Shown: piece by piece, positions 43,454-52,818 of the stretch
Layout of the letters: every line of letters starts with the position of its first letter
Position numbering within the stretch: the first letter of the stretch is position 1
NCBI RefSeq assembly: GCF_007786475.1
Contig: NZ_VNJJ01000003.1
Coordinates: 290,055-354,054 of the forward strand
Length of the DNA stretch: 64,000 nucleotides
Reading direction: 5' to 3'
Origin: Cohnella terricola
GTDB taxonomy: Bacteria; Bacillota; Bacilli; Paenibacillales; Paenibacillaceae
Position numbers and translations under genes: made by a program
Notes under the pieces: model-generated
What the model was told of the DNA's origin: nothing
Database searches by the model: none
What the model saw: the letters and a program-made list of their open reading frames with translations, nothing else

Positions 43454-46400
43454 ATGTTCCGGTCGCTGCGCTTGAAAATCGTAATCGCGATAATCCTCTT
43501 CAACATGCTTACGTTTGCAGCAATGAACTTCATTAATTACAAAACTTCGAATCGTCAATTGAACGATCAGCTCATTCAGATCAGTATGACGAATCTGGAA
43601 AGCACGGTCAGCAATCTGAATGCGATGCTATCGATGCGGATCAAAGAGGTCGAACTTCTCAGCCGATCGTTCCCGGATCGGATCGGAACGTTGAACGAAC
43701 AATTGGCATTCCTCAAGCGCGAAGCACCCAAGACGAATTTGCCGGTAAAGCAAATCGGCATCGCCGGATCCGATGGTCGCATGACGTTAACCGACGGAAC
43801 GATTCTGACCGTAGGCGGGATGCAAGCTTTTCAGAAAGCAATTTTCGGTATCGGAGCCTTCTCGGATATGATGCTGGATTCCCAGGACTATCCCGTATTT
43901 TGGGTTATGGTCCCTTATTATGACTCAGAGAACCGCCCTCTCGGCGTCATCGGAGTAGCGCTCGATTCCCCTCGGATTTTCAGGGAGCAATTGCGGCTCC
44001 GTTACGATCATTTCAAGACGAGCTCGATTACGCTGGTCGATCGGGATACGAACGTCCTGTACGATGCGGACGTCTCGCTCATTCTGAAAAGGAATTACGC
44101 CGAAGACGAACCGCATGCGCGCGAATTAATCGAACAATTACACACCCGCGAGAAAGGCTACGGAGAATATCGCCTGTTCGGCCAGACGCAGAAATTATTT
44201 TACGCCAAATTGCCGGGTTTGAATTGGTTTGCCGTTTACTCGGTTGCAAAGAACGAATTCGAGGCGCCTCTGAGGCATTCCGTTTGGCTGAATATGGTTC
44301 TGATCGCGCTTACGGAGATCGTTCTTGGCGCCGTCTTCTATTTCATGACCCATCGCTCGATTATTAACCGTTTAAAACAAGTCGTCGAGGTGACCCAGAA
44401 GGTCGCCGCGGGCAACTTCTATCCGCAACCGCTGCAAATTCGCAGCAGTGACGAGTTGGGGGCGTTAGCCGATTCCGTAAACGGCATGATCGACAATTTG
44501 CAAGAGCTTTTCGAGCCTTTCCAAGCATTTATCCGCCACAATCAATACGCGATGATCGTGACGGATGCCGAGTTTTCCATCACTTCCTTCAATCAGCGGG
44601 CAGAGCAAATGCTCGGTTACGACGAGCAAGAAATCATCGGAAGAAAAACGCTGCTCCTCTGGCATGATCGGGAGCAGATTCGCGAACGCGCCGCGTTCTA
44701 TTCGAAAAAGCTGGAGATTCCGATAGATTCGGACGAATCCGTGCTGTTCCTACTGGCGCGCAAAGACTTTCTGCCGAACTGGGAGTGGACCTGGATCGAT
44801 CGTCACGGCGTACGGATGCTCGTCTCCTTGAACACGAGTATCATTCGCCATCCCGACGGCACGATCAAAGGATACGTTCTGATCGCAAGAGATATCAGCG
44901 AAATCAAACAAGCGACGGCGATGAATACGCGGCTTCTCGAAATCACGGAAAGCGCGCACGACATGATCGCTTCCTTCGATATGCACGGAAATATTTTTTA
45001 TCTTAACCGGGCCGGGCATGCCTTTCTAGGAATATCGACGCTGAACGAGCTGAACAATCAATTGAATCAGTATATGGGACTTCCACTGACGGCAGAGTTC
45101 GCCGAAGGATTATCCGAAGCGCGGCAGCACGGCTATTGGCAAAGCGAGATCGATTTGATCAATGCGGCCGGCATCGTTCAGGCAGCTTCCATAACCGTCG
45201 TCGCCCATCGAAGCAAAGACGATCGGGAAATCTTCTATTCCACCATCGTCAGAGATATATCCGAGCAGAAGGAAACCCAGAAGCTTCTGCTTCAAGCCAA
45301 AGAAGCGGCAGTCCGAGCAAACGAAGCGAAGAGTTCGTTCCTGGCCAGGATGAGTCATGAAATCCGAACGCCGCTGAATGGAATTATTGGCCTTACCCAT
45401 CTTCTTCGCCGTTCGGAATTGACCGAGATTCAGGCGGATTATTTGCGCCAGATCGCGGATTCCTCTCACAATTTGCTGAGAATATTGAACGACATCCTGG
45501 ATTTCTCCAAGCTCGAAGCCGACAAGCTGGAGCTTGAAGAGGCGCCATTCCGTCTGGAAGAACTTTTACAAAGGCTGGCCGGTATGTTCTCCGTGCTGCT
45601 CGGTCCTAAACCGGTCGATTTTACGATTCACGCGGATCCGCAAATCCCGGAATGGCTGATCGGCGATCCGACCCGTCTCGAACAGATATTGCTGAATTTG
45701 GGCAGCAATGCAATCAAGTTCACGAATATAGGACTGATTGAACTTGAGATCATCTTACTTGCGGTGAAAGACGATCGTGCGCATCTGCAATTCCGCGTCA
45801 GGGACACCGGCATCGGAATGACAGAAGAGCAGCGCGACAAGCTGTTTAAGCCGTTCGTGCAAGCCGATGAGAAAACAAGCCGCAAATATGGAGGTACCGG
45901 TCTCGGACTTGTTATCTCGCACACGCTTGTGAATCGAATGGGCGGAACGATTGCCGTGGAAAGCGAATACCATGTCGGCAGCGCCTTCAGCTTCGATCTG
46001 GTTTTGCCGATCGCTCATCGGGTTTCGGCTTCAGTAAAGCCGCAATTTCCCGGACTGAAGGTCATCGTTCTTGAAGATCAGAATCGGGTTGCCGAACACT
46101 GGCGTATTCTACTCTCCTCGTTCGGCTGCGAGACGGTCGCTTTAACCTCCTGGGAGCAAACGAAAGTTCTTCTAGGTGAGTCCGAGTGGGATGTCGTCAT
46201 CATCGATATGGAAACGGGAGACATGCACGGGGAGGAAACGTGGACGGAATGGAAGACAGCGCTCGATGCGTATGGAATCAAATCGATCTCTTCAACGACT
46301 TTATTAGGCCGTGACGCCTTGCAGATGCTTCCGGACGCGATCAAGCCGGACGCCGTACTCGTCAAGCCTTCATCTTCGCTCCAGATTCAACAGGCGTTGC

Positions 46401-47272
46401 AAGTCGTCAGCGAATCGAGCTCGTCCAAGTCGGGAATCGGGGCGAATTCGACAAGGTCTCGGATATCGGATACGTATCGGTCAATCCCCGTATTAACAGA
46501 ACTCCATTCGCGAATATGGGTCGTCGATGACCAAATTGTAAACCGCTTGGTCGTCAACCAATTGCTGAGCGCATACGGCTTCGAAGCGGAAATGATGGAA
46601 AGCGGATCGGAAGCGGTCGCTCGCGCCATGTCGGAGCCGGTAGCGCCGGATTTAATTCTGATGGACTTGCATATGCCGGATATGGACGGCATCGAAGCGA
46701 CAGCCTTCATTCGCGAACGGTATACCGCGGATCAATTGCCGATTATCGCTCTGACAGCCGATGTGACGGAAGACATGCATACCCGGTGCAAAGAGGCGGG
46801 CATGAACGATATCATCACGAAACCGATCGACCCGGAAGTGTTGTTTGCCGTTCTTCGCAAACATCTCCCTAGTCTTCCGCCCGCCCGCGCGATTGATATC
46901 TCCGGTCATATGCACGAACAATGGCCTGAATTCGCAGGGCTGGACATCCCGCTCGCTCTTCAACGGCTGGGCGGCAAGAGCAAGGTGTATCTGCAACTGT
47001 TGGACAAGTTCCTGCAGCAGCACTCCCAAACGCGGAGTCGTCTAGTACGGTTCCTGGACGAGGGCAATCGCGAAGCCGCGACCCGCCTTGTCCACTCTCT
47101 TGGCGGAGCAGCCGGTCACCTTGGCGCAATTGCGATTCAGGAAGCCGCAGCGGCGCTGGAGATAGACCTAAAAAACGTTCAAGAATCGAAGGAAGCGGAG
47201 GAAAACCTTTTTCAGGCGCTGGAATCGGGATTGGAGGCGATCGCGAATCTCCTTCGGCAAAAAAGGGGTTAG
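43454..47272 (+). CDS. Hybrid sensor histidine kinase (dCache-HAMP-PAS-PAS-HisKA-HATPase-REC-REC-HPt)
   Basis: 1272 residues. Membrane helix at about 8-28, a dCache-like extracellular domain (30-280), second helix (~282-302), HAMP, two PAS domains (~365-490 and ~500-605), HisKA with H635 in ARMSHEIRTPLNGI, ATPase (NAIKFTN, VRDTGIGM, GGTGLGLVIS). Then a diverged receiver (~862-980, IVLEDQN, IIDMETGD), a canonical receiver (~1016-1138, WVVDDQIVNR, LMDLHMPDMDG, TKPID) and an HPt domain with His in VHSLGGAAGHLGA. A full phosphorelay is thus in one protein. Start at ATG 43454 with GGGGGTG 9 nt upstream; a GTG at 43442 touches that site. Confidence 0.93.
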   Translation: MFRSLRLKIVIAIILFNMLTFAAMNFINYKTSNRQLNDQLIQISMTNLESTVSNLNAMLSMRIKEVELLSRSFPDRIGTLNEQLAFLKREAPKTNLPVKQIGIAGSDGRMTLTDGTILTVGGMQAFQKAIFGIGAFSDMMLDSQDYPVFWVMVPYYDSENRPLGVIGVALDSPRIFREQLRLRYDHFKTSSITLVDRDTNVLYDADVSLILKRNYAEDEPHARELIEQLHTREKGYGEYRLFGQTQKLFYAKLPGLNWFAVYSVAKNEFEAPLRHSVWLNMVLIALTEIVLGAVFYFMTHRSIINRLKQVVEVTQKVAAGNFYPQPLQIRSSDELGALADSVNGMIDNLQELFEPFQAFIRHNQYAMIVTDAEFSITSFNQRAEQMLGYDEQEIIGRKTLLLWHDREQIRERAAFYSKKLEIPIDSDESVLFLLARKDFLPNWEWTWIDRHGVRMLVSLNTSIIRHPDGTIKGYVLIARDISEIKQATAMNTRLLEITESAHDMIASFDMHGNIFYLNRAGHAFLGISTLNELNNQLNQYMGLPLTAEFAEGLSEARQHGYWQSEIDLINAAGIVQAASITVVAHRSKDDREIFYSTIVRDISEQKETQKLLLQAKEAAVRANEAKSSFLARMSHEIRTPLNGIIGLTHLLRRSELTEIQADYLRQIADSSHNLLRILNDILDFSKLEADKLELEEAPFRLEELLQRLAGMFSVLLGPKPVDFTIHADPQIPEWLIGDPTRLEQILLNLGSNAIKFTNIGLIELEIILLAVKDDRAHLQFRVRDTGIGMTEEQRDKLFKPFVQADEKTSRKYGGTGLGLVISHTLVNRMGGTIAVESEYHVGSAFSFDLVLPIAHRVSASVKPQFPGLKVIVLEDQNRVAEHWRILLSSFGCETVALTSWEQTKVLLGESEWDVVIIDMETGDMHGEETWTEWKTALDAYGIKSISSTTLLGRDALQMLPDAIKPDAVLVKPSSSLQIQQALQVVSESSSSKSGIGANSTRSRISDTYRSIPVLTELHSRIWVVDDQIVNRLVVNQLLSAYGFEAEMMESGSEAVARAMSEPVAPDLILMDLHMPDMDGIEATAFIRERYTADQLPIIALTADVTEDMHTRCKEAGMNDIITKPIDPEVLFAVLRKHLPSLPPARAIDISGHMHEQWPEFAGLDIPLALQRLGGKSKVYLQLLDKFLQQHSQTRSRLVRFLDEGNREAATRLVHSLGGAAGHLGAIAIQEAAAALEIDLKNVQESKEAEENLFQALESGLEAIANLLRQKRG

Positions 47273-47298
47273 ACGAACGAGGATCGACATTATATAAT
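47269..47298 (+). promoter_or_regulatory. Promoter candidate for the downstream regulator gene
   Basis: TTAGAC (47269-47274) and TATAAT (47293-47298) with an 18-bp spacer, overlapping the stop codon of the hybrid kinase. The regulator gene may therefore be transcribed separately from the kinase. Confidence 0.45.
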
Positions 47299-47359
47299 AG
47301 ATTTACAAGTAAAATGTTAGCTAAATATGAGCATTCCTAACAATTCAAAAGGGTGTGAT

Positions 47360-48088
47360 ATGACGTTGACTAGAGTGCTTGTTATCGAAGACGATCCTAT
47401 CATTGGTGAAATGCTCACCCTATACCTTGCCGAAGAAAATTTTGAAGTACGCAGAGTTGAAACCGCGCGTGAAGGCAAATCTGCGCTGTGCGACTTTCTT
47501 CCCGATATTATGTTGCTAGATCTGATGCTGCCGGATGCGAGCGGCACGGAGCTGTGCGCCGAATTCCGGCAGCTCACTGCAGTGCCGATCATCGTCATCT
47601 CCATGAAGCCGTCCGTGACCGCGCGGATTCAAGCGATCAGCTATGGCGCCGACGACTACCTGGTTAAGCCGTTCAGCATGCAGGAGCTCAAAGTTCGGAT
47701 GGAAGCCGTGCTTAGAAGAACGAGCAGCCTGTCTCCCGTCGCACAGCCGATCGCCGTTTCGCAACTATCCGGCTCCGCTCCATCCTCCATGGACGATCAA
47801 CACGGACTTGCACTCGATCTTGAACGCAGAACGATCGTGCTCGATGGCGTACATATCGAAACGACTTTTTCCGAATACGAGATTATGAAGCTTTTCTACC
47901 AGCATCCGAATCGCGTATTCACTCGGGAAGAATTGATTAACGCGGTGCGCGGCATCGATTCATTCGTTAACGACAGAGCCATCGATGTTCACGTGACCAA
48001 CCTACGGCGTAAACTGGAGAAAAATCCGAAAGAACCGCAATTTATCAAAACTGTATGGGGCGTTGGGTATAAGTTTCTGAAAGGATGA
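47360..48088 (+). CDS. Response regulator, OmpR family
   Basis: 242 residues. Receiver with E10/D11/D12, phospho-acceptor D54 (LLDLMLP), S in VISMKP and K in VKPF, a long (~40-residue) Ser/Pro-rich linker, then a winged helix (ETTFSEYEIMKLFY, DRAIDVHVTNLRRKL, VWGVGYKFL). ATG 47360 has AAGGG 6 nt upstream. Placed directly after the hybrid kinase it is the likely final target of that phosphorelay, which is inference. Confidence 0.9.
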   Translation: MTLTRVLVIEDDPIIGEMLTLYLAEENFEVRRVETAREGKSALCDFLPDIMLLDLMLPDASGTELCAEFRQLTAVPIIVISMKPSVTARIQAISYGADDYLVKPFSMQELKVRMEAVLRRTSSLSPVAQPIAVSQLSGSAPSSMDDQHGLALDLERRTIVLDGVHIETTFSEYEIMKLFYQHPNRVFTREELINAVRGIDSFVNDRAIDVHVTNLRRKLEKNPKEPQFIKTVWGVGYKFLKG

Positions 48089-48176
48089 CGCTCCCCCTTG
48101 CCTCTTCGCAACGGAAAGTGGGTGTCCCAAAAAGCAACCTATAGAACACTCTCAGCAGTAAATAGGATGATATTTA

Positions 48177-48612
48177 TTAGAAATTGAGGAGCAAAGCGGT
48201 TTGTTTTCGCTTAGCTCCTCGGTTTTTTGCGTCTATACTGGCTTTCTTGTGTAGATTGTGGGCTAGGGAAAGCCACCCGACCTCGAGGCTTACTTTGGGA
48301 AAGCCTCGAAGCAGAAATCTTTTAAACCCACGGTTGTTCTTCAAAGCGCCAAACACGGGCTCCGGCTCAATCATGCGCCTTACGGACAGAGCATAGCCTT
48401 CTTCACTTCTGAGTCTTTGACTAGCTTGGTTCTTAGGCATAAATGATGATCTTGGTAAGCATCTTAGGGTGATAGCTGTCTCGTCCGCCACCGGGATAAG
48501 CGGCAGCAAAGATGCTGTCGCTAAGTTGGTTTACAGCGGTGTTAACAATACGCACGAGGTGATTTTGAGGAATGTCTTCCTCCAAGTCTATGGGCAGGTA
48601 AAGTTGGTCCAT
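48177..48612 (-). pseudogene. IS1182-type transposase, internally deleted
   Basis: The 5' part (48433-48612) encodes MDQLYLPIDLEEDIPQNHLV and continues to YHPKMLTKIIIYA, the start of IS1182 transposases. Near 48430 the frame stops, and the other frame resumes with SEEGYALSVRRMIEPEPVFG to GWLSLAHNLHKKA, the C terminus. The catalytic core of about 300 residues is missing, so it cannot transpose itself. Confidence 0.85.
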
Positions 48613-48628
48613 GGTATATTGAATGTAC

Positions 48629-48692
48629 AAAGAAACCGTTCCTTTCGAAAATGGCGGGTCGCACTTCCATTTTACTAAAGAACGGTTTCTTT
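48629..48692 (+). terminator. Hairpin inside the IS relic, upstream of the transposase start
   Basis: Perfect 13-bp arms (AAAGAAACCGTTC at 48629-48641 and its complement at 48680-48692), then TTG on the plus strand after a T-rich arm end. It may block transcription entering the element or be part of its 5' control region. Confidence 0.5.
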
Positions 48693-48735
48693 TTGTGTTA
48701 TGATGCGGATTTTGACGAATTGACGATGATAAAAA

Positions 48736-48857
48736 GGGGCATGTGTCTCTTGAAGGAGCGAAGCGTTTGCCTCTTGTGGGCGTGAAAACTCCTTGCAACG
48801 AGTTTACCAATTCAGATTTTCACGACCACAACAGCAACCGTAAAGAGACACATCCCC
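48736..48857. repeat. 122-bp miniature inverted-repeat element nested in the IS relic
   Basis: Ends GGGGCATGTGTCTCTT (48736-48751) and AAGAGACACATCCCC (48843-48857) are complementary apart from one extra base. Complementarity resumes further in (CTTGTGGGCGTGAAAA with TTTTCACGACCACAA), so the whole unit can fold into a long imperfect hairpin. No ORF. The ends differ from those of the surrounding IS, so it seems to be a separate insertion. Confidence 0.6.
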
Positions 48858-48888
48858 ACAAAATATTAATCGACAAGTAGTATGATGA

Positions 48889-48921
48889 GGGTGTCCCTCA
48901 GCCAATGACTTCTGGGACACC
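48889..48921. repeat. 8-bp inverted repeat at the hisC-side end of the IS relic
   Basis: GGTGTCCC and GGGACACC with a 17-nt loop form a hairpin within the right end of the element. There is no T-run, so it is more likely an IS-end feature than a terminator of hisC. Confidence 0.5.
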
Positions 48922-48943
48922 TTCTTTCCGTTGTCTTCCTTAC

Positions 48944-50008
48944 TTAATCGCCGTCGATGATCTCACGCAACGCTTCGATGAACGTGTCCATCTCTTCGTC
49001 CGTGCCGATGCTCACACGCAAATATTGGTCGATCCTCGGCTTGTTGAAATAACGTACTAGAATGCCCTTATCTCTCAATGCAGCGAATAGTTCTTTAGCG
49101 GATCTATGCAAATGTTTGATGAAAATAAAATTCGCTTTCGATTCGATCGTTTCGAAACCAAGCGGCTTGATTGCTTCTACCGTCCGGTCCCTCGTCGCCG
49201 TTACCTTGCGCGTCGTTTCTTCGAAATACGCCCTGTCTTCTATCGCGGCGATCGCTCCCGCCATCGCCAGACGGTCCAACGTATAAGAATTGAAAGAATT
49301 TTTAACCCGGTTCAACCCTTCGATCAGATCCGGATGGCCCATCGCCATGCCTACGCGAAGACCGGCTAGCGACCGCGACTTCGATAGCGTCTGAACGACG
49401 AGCAAGTTCGGATACTCCTTCACGAACCGTACGGCCGATTCTCCTCCGAAATCGATATATGCCTCGTCGACGATGACAACCTGATCTTTGTTCGTCTCCA
49501 GAATTTCTTGAATTTCATCAATGAGTAAATATCTGGCCGTCGGCGCATTGGGATTCGGAAGAACGATTCCCCCGTTCGGAACGTTGTAATCGCGGGCCTG
49601 AATCCGAAACTGTTCGTCGGTCGGAACCGTCTCGAACGCTAGACCGTATAATTGGGCATACACCGGGTAGAACGTATAGGTAATATCGGGAAATAGAATC
49701 GGTCTGGATGCGCTGAAAAAAGCAGGAAACGCGAATGCCAATATTTCATCCGATCCGTTTCCAACGAAGATATGCTCGCTCGTCAACTCGAAATATGCGG
49801 CGATCGTCTCTCTCAATGCATCGCATGACGGATCTGGATACAGACGCAGATCGGCACCTGCCGCGGAGCGAATCGCCTCGATCGCTTTCGGGGATGGCGG
49901 ATAAGGATTCTCGTTCGTGTTTAGTTTAATATACTTTTGATCCTTCGGTTGCTCCCCGGGTACATACGGAACCAGGGAAGCTGTTAATTCGCTCCAATAC
50001 CGGCTCAA
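48944..50008 (-). CDS. hisC: Histidinol-phosphate aminotransferase
   Basis: 354 residues. Class I/II aminotransferase with substrate segment KLNTNENPYPPSPKA, GNGSDEILA, VVDEAYIDF and PLP lysine in TLSKSRSLAGLRVG; C-terminal LRVSIGTDEEMD holds the conserved Arg. It transfers the amino group in histidine synthesis and often also serves tyrosine/phenylalanine synthesis. The start is read as TTG 50008, 7 nt after AGGAGG; another TTG two codons earlier is too close. It stands alone, away from other his genes. Confidence 0.9.
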   Translation of the reverse strand: MSRYWSELTASLVPYVPGEQPKDQKYIKLNTNENPYPPSPKAIEAIRSAAGADLRLYPDPSCDALRETIAAYFELTSEHIFVGNGSDEILAFAFPAFFSASRPILFPDITYTFYPVYAQLYGLAFETVPTDEQFRIQARDYNVPNGGIVLPNPNAPTARYLLIDEIQEILETNKDQVVIVDEAYIDFGGESAVRFVKEYPNLLVVQTLSKSRSLAGLRVGMAMGHPDLIEGLNRVKNSFNSYTLDRLAMAGAIAAIEDRAYFEETTRKVTATRDRTVEAIKPLGFETIESKANFIFIKHLHRSAKELFAALRDKGILVRYFNKPRIDQYLRVSIGTDEEMDTFIEALREIIDGD

Positions 50009-50094
50009 ATCCAAACCTCCTAAACATGGCCTTTCGCCCGTCGGGCAATGGTCGCATGTCTTATCTCATCTTATCTGATTATACCTTCCGCACC

Positions 50095-51024
50095 TCAAAT
50101 AGGCGATTGATAACGGCCTGAGACGATACCCGATTCCTCGAAACGATTCCCTGACTGCTTCAGGATTGAAATATTTTCTCCTTCTGCTCCCGTCCACTTG
50201 AATCCGAGCGCGATCCCGTCCGAGGTTCTGGCGGCGAACAAGATCGAGAACATGCGTGAATTAAGCTCCGATTGATCGTCCACCCGCCAAGTGGAATTGG
50301 CGTCGTACTGGGCGGGATAGTCCATGAACGTCAACTCGTCGCCGTCCGAGAGAACGAGACTAGCCAGCATTTGGTCTCCCCACCTTTTGAATTGAACGAC
50401 GGAGACCTGCTGGCCTTCATCGGTTTTCGCGAGAAGCCAGCCGCGTTCGATTGCCCGTCCCTTCACTTTGACGATCGCTTGGGCGACATCGGCCGGAATA
50501 TCCTGAACTTCCATTTCCTCTAATGGAATTAAAGAGCGGACGTCGAACTGCTCGTCGCTGACCAAATAATAACTTGCGTCGGGCTTGGCCACACCGTCGA
50601 CGACGTCGTAAATATCACCCTCAAGGTTGCTGAAGTTATGCGCGGATTGTCTGCCGTTATCCAGTTCCGTCCGGGATTGGTGCTTCGCGTAACGTATGTT
50701 CAGCACGTTGCCGTTATCGCCGATCGCCAGATTATAGAGCTGCATCTCTTTCTCGGCGGCGTGAGCTTCCTCCGGCTGCCGCGCGAGCGTAATTAATTTC
50801 TTCCCTTCCCCGTCCGCAAAGGCAAACAAGTCGGACAACTTACTCATATCAAGCTGCGCTGAAGGATCATGAGGCATGGAAGTTGCTGAGGGCGGCGACT
50901 GTTCCGACTTCGAGGCGATCGCGGGCGAAGAATTCGCGGTTTCGGTTCCGGTCGCGGATTTCCCTCTGCATCCCGTGAGCATGACTGATATCGCGAGAAT
51001 AAACAGCAGCATCTTGGGTTTCAA
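50095..51024 (-). CDS. Lipoprotein of unknown function
   Basis: 309 residues. Signal peptide ends at a lipobox (VMLTGC), followed by a Ser/Thr/Pro-rich linker, so it is anchored outside the membrane. The rest shows no family I recognise; it has a low-Cys, beta-rich look (LYNLAIGDNGNVLNIRYA, VSVVQFKRWGDQMLASLVL). Start read as TTG 51024 with AAGGAGG 7 nt upstream; the open frame to 51066 would cover this ribosome site. Single gene between hisC and the divergent ABC-F gene. Confidence 0.8.
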   Translation of the reverse strand: MKPKMLLFILAISVMLTGCRGKSATGTETANSSPAIASKSEQSPPSATSMPHDPSAQLDMSKLSDLFAFADGEGKKLITLARQPEEAHAAEKEMQLYNLAIGDNGNVLNIRYAKHQSRTELDNGRQSAHNFSNLEGDIYDVVDGVAKPDASYYLVSDEQFDVRSLIPLEEMEVQDIPADVAQAIVKVKGRAIERGWLLAKTDEGQQVSVVQFKRWGDQMLASLVLSDGDELTFMDYPAQYDANSTWRVDDQSELNSRMFSILFAARTSDGIALGFKWTGAEGENISILKQSGNRFEESGIVSGRYQSPI

Positions 51025-51208
51025 GCTGTAGCCTCCTTGTCGAAGTCCGTACGTATATATTTTCATTCCAGGTTAGGTCTCCTTAATCGATTCTCATCCT
51101 ATTATAACATTTGAATGCGCATCTATTGAAATCGTTGAGTTTTACGTCCTTATACGATTATAATAAATTTTAGTGTGTTTATCGATATATAGAAAAAGGT
51201 GTCTGATT

Positions 51209-52765
51209 ATGAGCATTCTAACGGTTAAAAATTTATCTCACGGATTCGGCGACCGTGCTATATTCAACGATGTATCCTTCCGCCTGCTCAAAGGCGAGCA
51301 TGTCGGACTTGTTGGCGCGAACGGCGAAGGCAAATCGACGTTCATGAACATTATTACGGGCAGTCTGGAACCGGACGCGGGCAAGGTTGAATGGGCGAAG
51401 AAGGTTCGCGTCGGATATTTGGATCAACATTCCGTCTTGCAGAAGGGGATGACGATTCGCGACGTGCTGCGCGGGGCGTTCCGTTATCTCGTTGATCTCG
51501 AGACGGAGATGAACGGGATGTACGAGAAGATGGGTTCAGTGTCGCCCGAAGAGCTGGAGCAATTGCTTGAAGAAGTCGGGACGATCCAAGACATTCTAAC
51601 GAACAACGATTTCTATTTGATCGACGCCAAAGTCGAGGAGATCGCCCGCGGGCTCGGTTTGGGCGATATCGGCCTGGATCGGGACGTTCACGATCTGAGC
51701 GGCGGGCAACGGACAAAGGTGCTGCTTGCGAAGCTATTGCTGGAGAAACCGGACATCCTGCTCTTGGACGAACCGACCAACTACTTGGATGAGCAGCATA
51801 TCGAGTGGTTGAAGAGATACTTGCAGGAGTACGAGAACGCCTTTATCCTCGTCTCTCACGACATTCCTTTCTTGAATAGCGTGATCAACCTCATTTATCA
51901 TATGGGCAACCAGGAGCTCAACCGCTACGTTGGAGATTACGATAACTTCGTCCAACTGCATGAGGCGAAGAAACAGCAGCTCGAATCCGCGTATAAGCGC
52001 CAGCAGCAGGAGATCGAGGATCTCAAAGATTTCGTAGCCCGCAACAAAGCTCGCGTATCGACTCGCAACATGGCGATGTCTCGTCAGAAGAAGCTCGACA
52101 ACATGGAGGTCATCGAGCTTGCCAGAGAAAAGCCGAAACCGGAATTTCATTTCAAGGAAGCACGAACGTCCGGAAGACTTATCTTTGAAGCGAAAAATCT
52201 GGTGATCGGCTACGAAGAGCCTCTCTGCCGCCCCATCGACCTTCTGATGGAACGCGGCCAGAAGATCGCCATCGTCGGCGCCAACGGCATCGGGAAAACG
52301 ACGCTGTTGCGAAGCCTGATCGGCGAACTCCCTTCGTTATCAGGAACAGCAAAGCAAGGCGAAAACCTGTTTGTCGGCTACTTCGAACAGGAGATCAAAT
52401 CGATCGAAGATGAGACGTGCATCGAAGCGGTGTGGAAGCATTTCCCTTCCATGACTCAATTCGAAGTACGCGCCGCGCTGGCGAAGTGCGGATTAACGAC
52501 GAAACACATCGAAAGCAAAGTTGCCGTCCTCAGCGGCGGCGAGAAAGCAAAAGTTCGCTTGTGCATCCTCATAAACAAGGATACGAACGTACTTGTGCTC
52601 GACGAGCCGACGAACCATCTGGACGTCGATGCGAAGGACGAATTGAAACGCGCGCTCAAAGCGTACAAAGGCAGCATTTTGCTGATTAGCCACGAACCGG
52701 AGTTTTACCGCGACGTCGCGACGGACGTATGGAATTGCGAATCGTGGACGACCAAAGTGTTCTAA
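51209..52765 (+). CDS. ABC-F family ATPase (YfmM-like)
   Basis: 518 residues, two ABC domains joined by a ~75-residue basic linker and no membrane segment. Walker A GANGEGKST and GANGIGKTT, signatures LSGGQRTKVLLAKLL and LSGGEKAKVRLCILI, Walker B LLLDEPTNYLD and LVLDEPTNHLD. ABC-F proteins act at the ribosome exit site; some protect against antibiotics, others are translation factors. The N terminus closely follows Bacillus subtilis YfmM as I remember it. ATG 51209 has AAGGTG 7 nt upstream. Confidence 0.92.
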   Translation: MSILTVKNLSHGFGDRAIFNDVSFRLLKGEHVGLVGANGEGKSTFMNIITGSLEPDAGKVEWAKKVRVGYLDQHSVLQKGMTIRDVLRGAFRYLVDLETEMNGMYEKMGSVSPEELEQLLEEVGTIQDILTNNDFYLIDAKVEEIARGLGLGDIGLDRDVHDLSGGQRTKVLLAKLLLEKPDILLLDEPTNYLDEQHIEWLKRYLQEYENAFILVSHDIPFLNSVINLIYHMGNQELNRYVGDYDNFVQLHEAKKQQLESAYKRQQQEIEDLKDFVARNKARVSTRNMAMSRQKKLDNMEVIELAREKPKPEFHFKEARTSGRLIFEAKNLVIGYEEPLCRPIDLLMERGQKIAIVGANGIGKTTLLRSLIGELPSLSGTAKQGENLFVGYFEQEIKSIEDETCIEAVWKHFPSMTQFEVRAALAKCGLTTKHIESKVAVLSGGEKAKVRLCILINKDTNVLVLDEPTNHLDVDAKDELKRALKAYKGSILLISHEPEFYRDVATDVWNCESWTTKVF

Positions 52766-52773
52766 AAAGATAT

Positions 52774-52813
52774 ACGGACCGCTGAACAAGCATGGGCTTG
52801 CGAAGCGGTCCGT
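52774..52813. terminator. Bidirectional terminator after the ABC-F gene
   Basis: ACGGACCGCT and AGCGGTCCGT form a 10-bp stem, with AAGC/GCTT pairing further inside, followed by TTATTTT on plus. It lies between convergent genes. Confidence 0.85.
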
Positions 52814-52818
52814 TTATT

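Larger units (their letters stand above)
48119..48922 (-). mobile_element. Decayed IS1182-type insertion sequence
   Basis: An ~0.8-kb element bounded by inverted ends GGTGTCCCAAAAAG (48121-48134) and GGTGTCCCAGAAG (minus strand, 48921-48909). It contains only the two ends of an IS1182-type transposase gene. Full elements of this family are ~1.6-1.9 kb, so about half is lost. The inverted repeat continues outward for 10 bp (CAACGGAAAG at 48109-48118; CTTTCCGTTG at 48924-48933), implying insertion in the loop of a pre-existing palindrome between the convergent regulator and hisC genes. Confidence 0.8.

Noticed and set aside
48433..48810. 125-residue ORF extending upstream of the transposase start
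   Set aside because: Only the part from 48612 matches a transposase; the upstream part crosses a hairpin and the nested miniature element.
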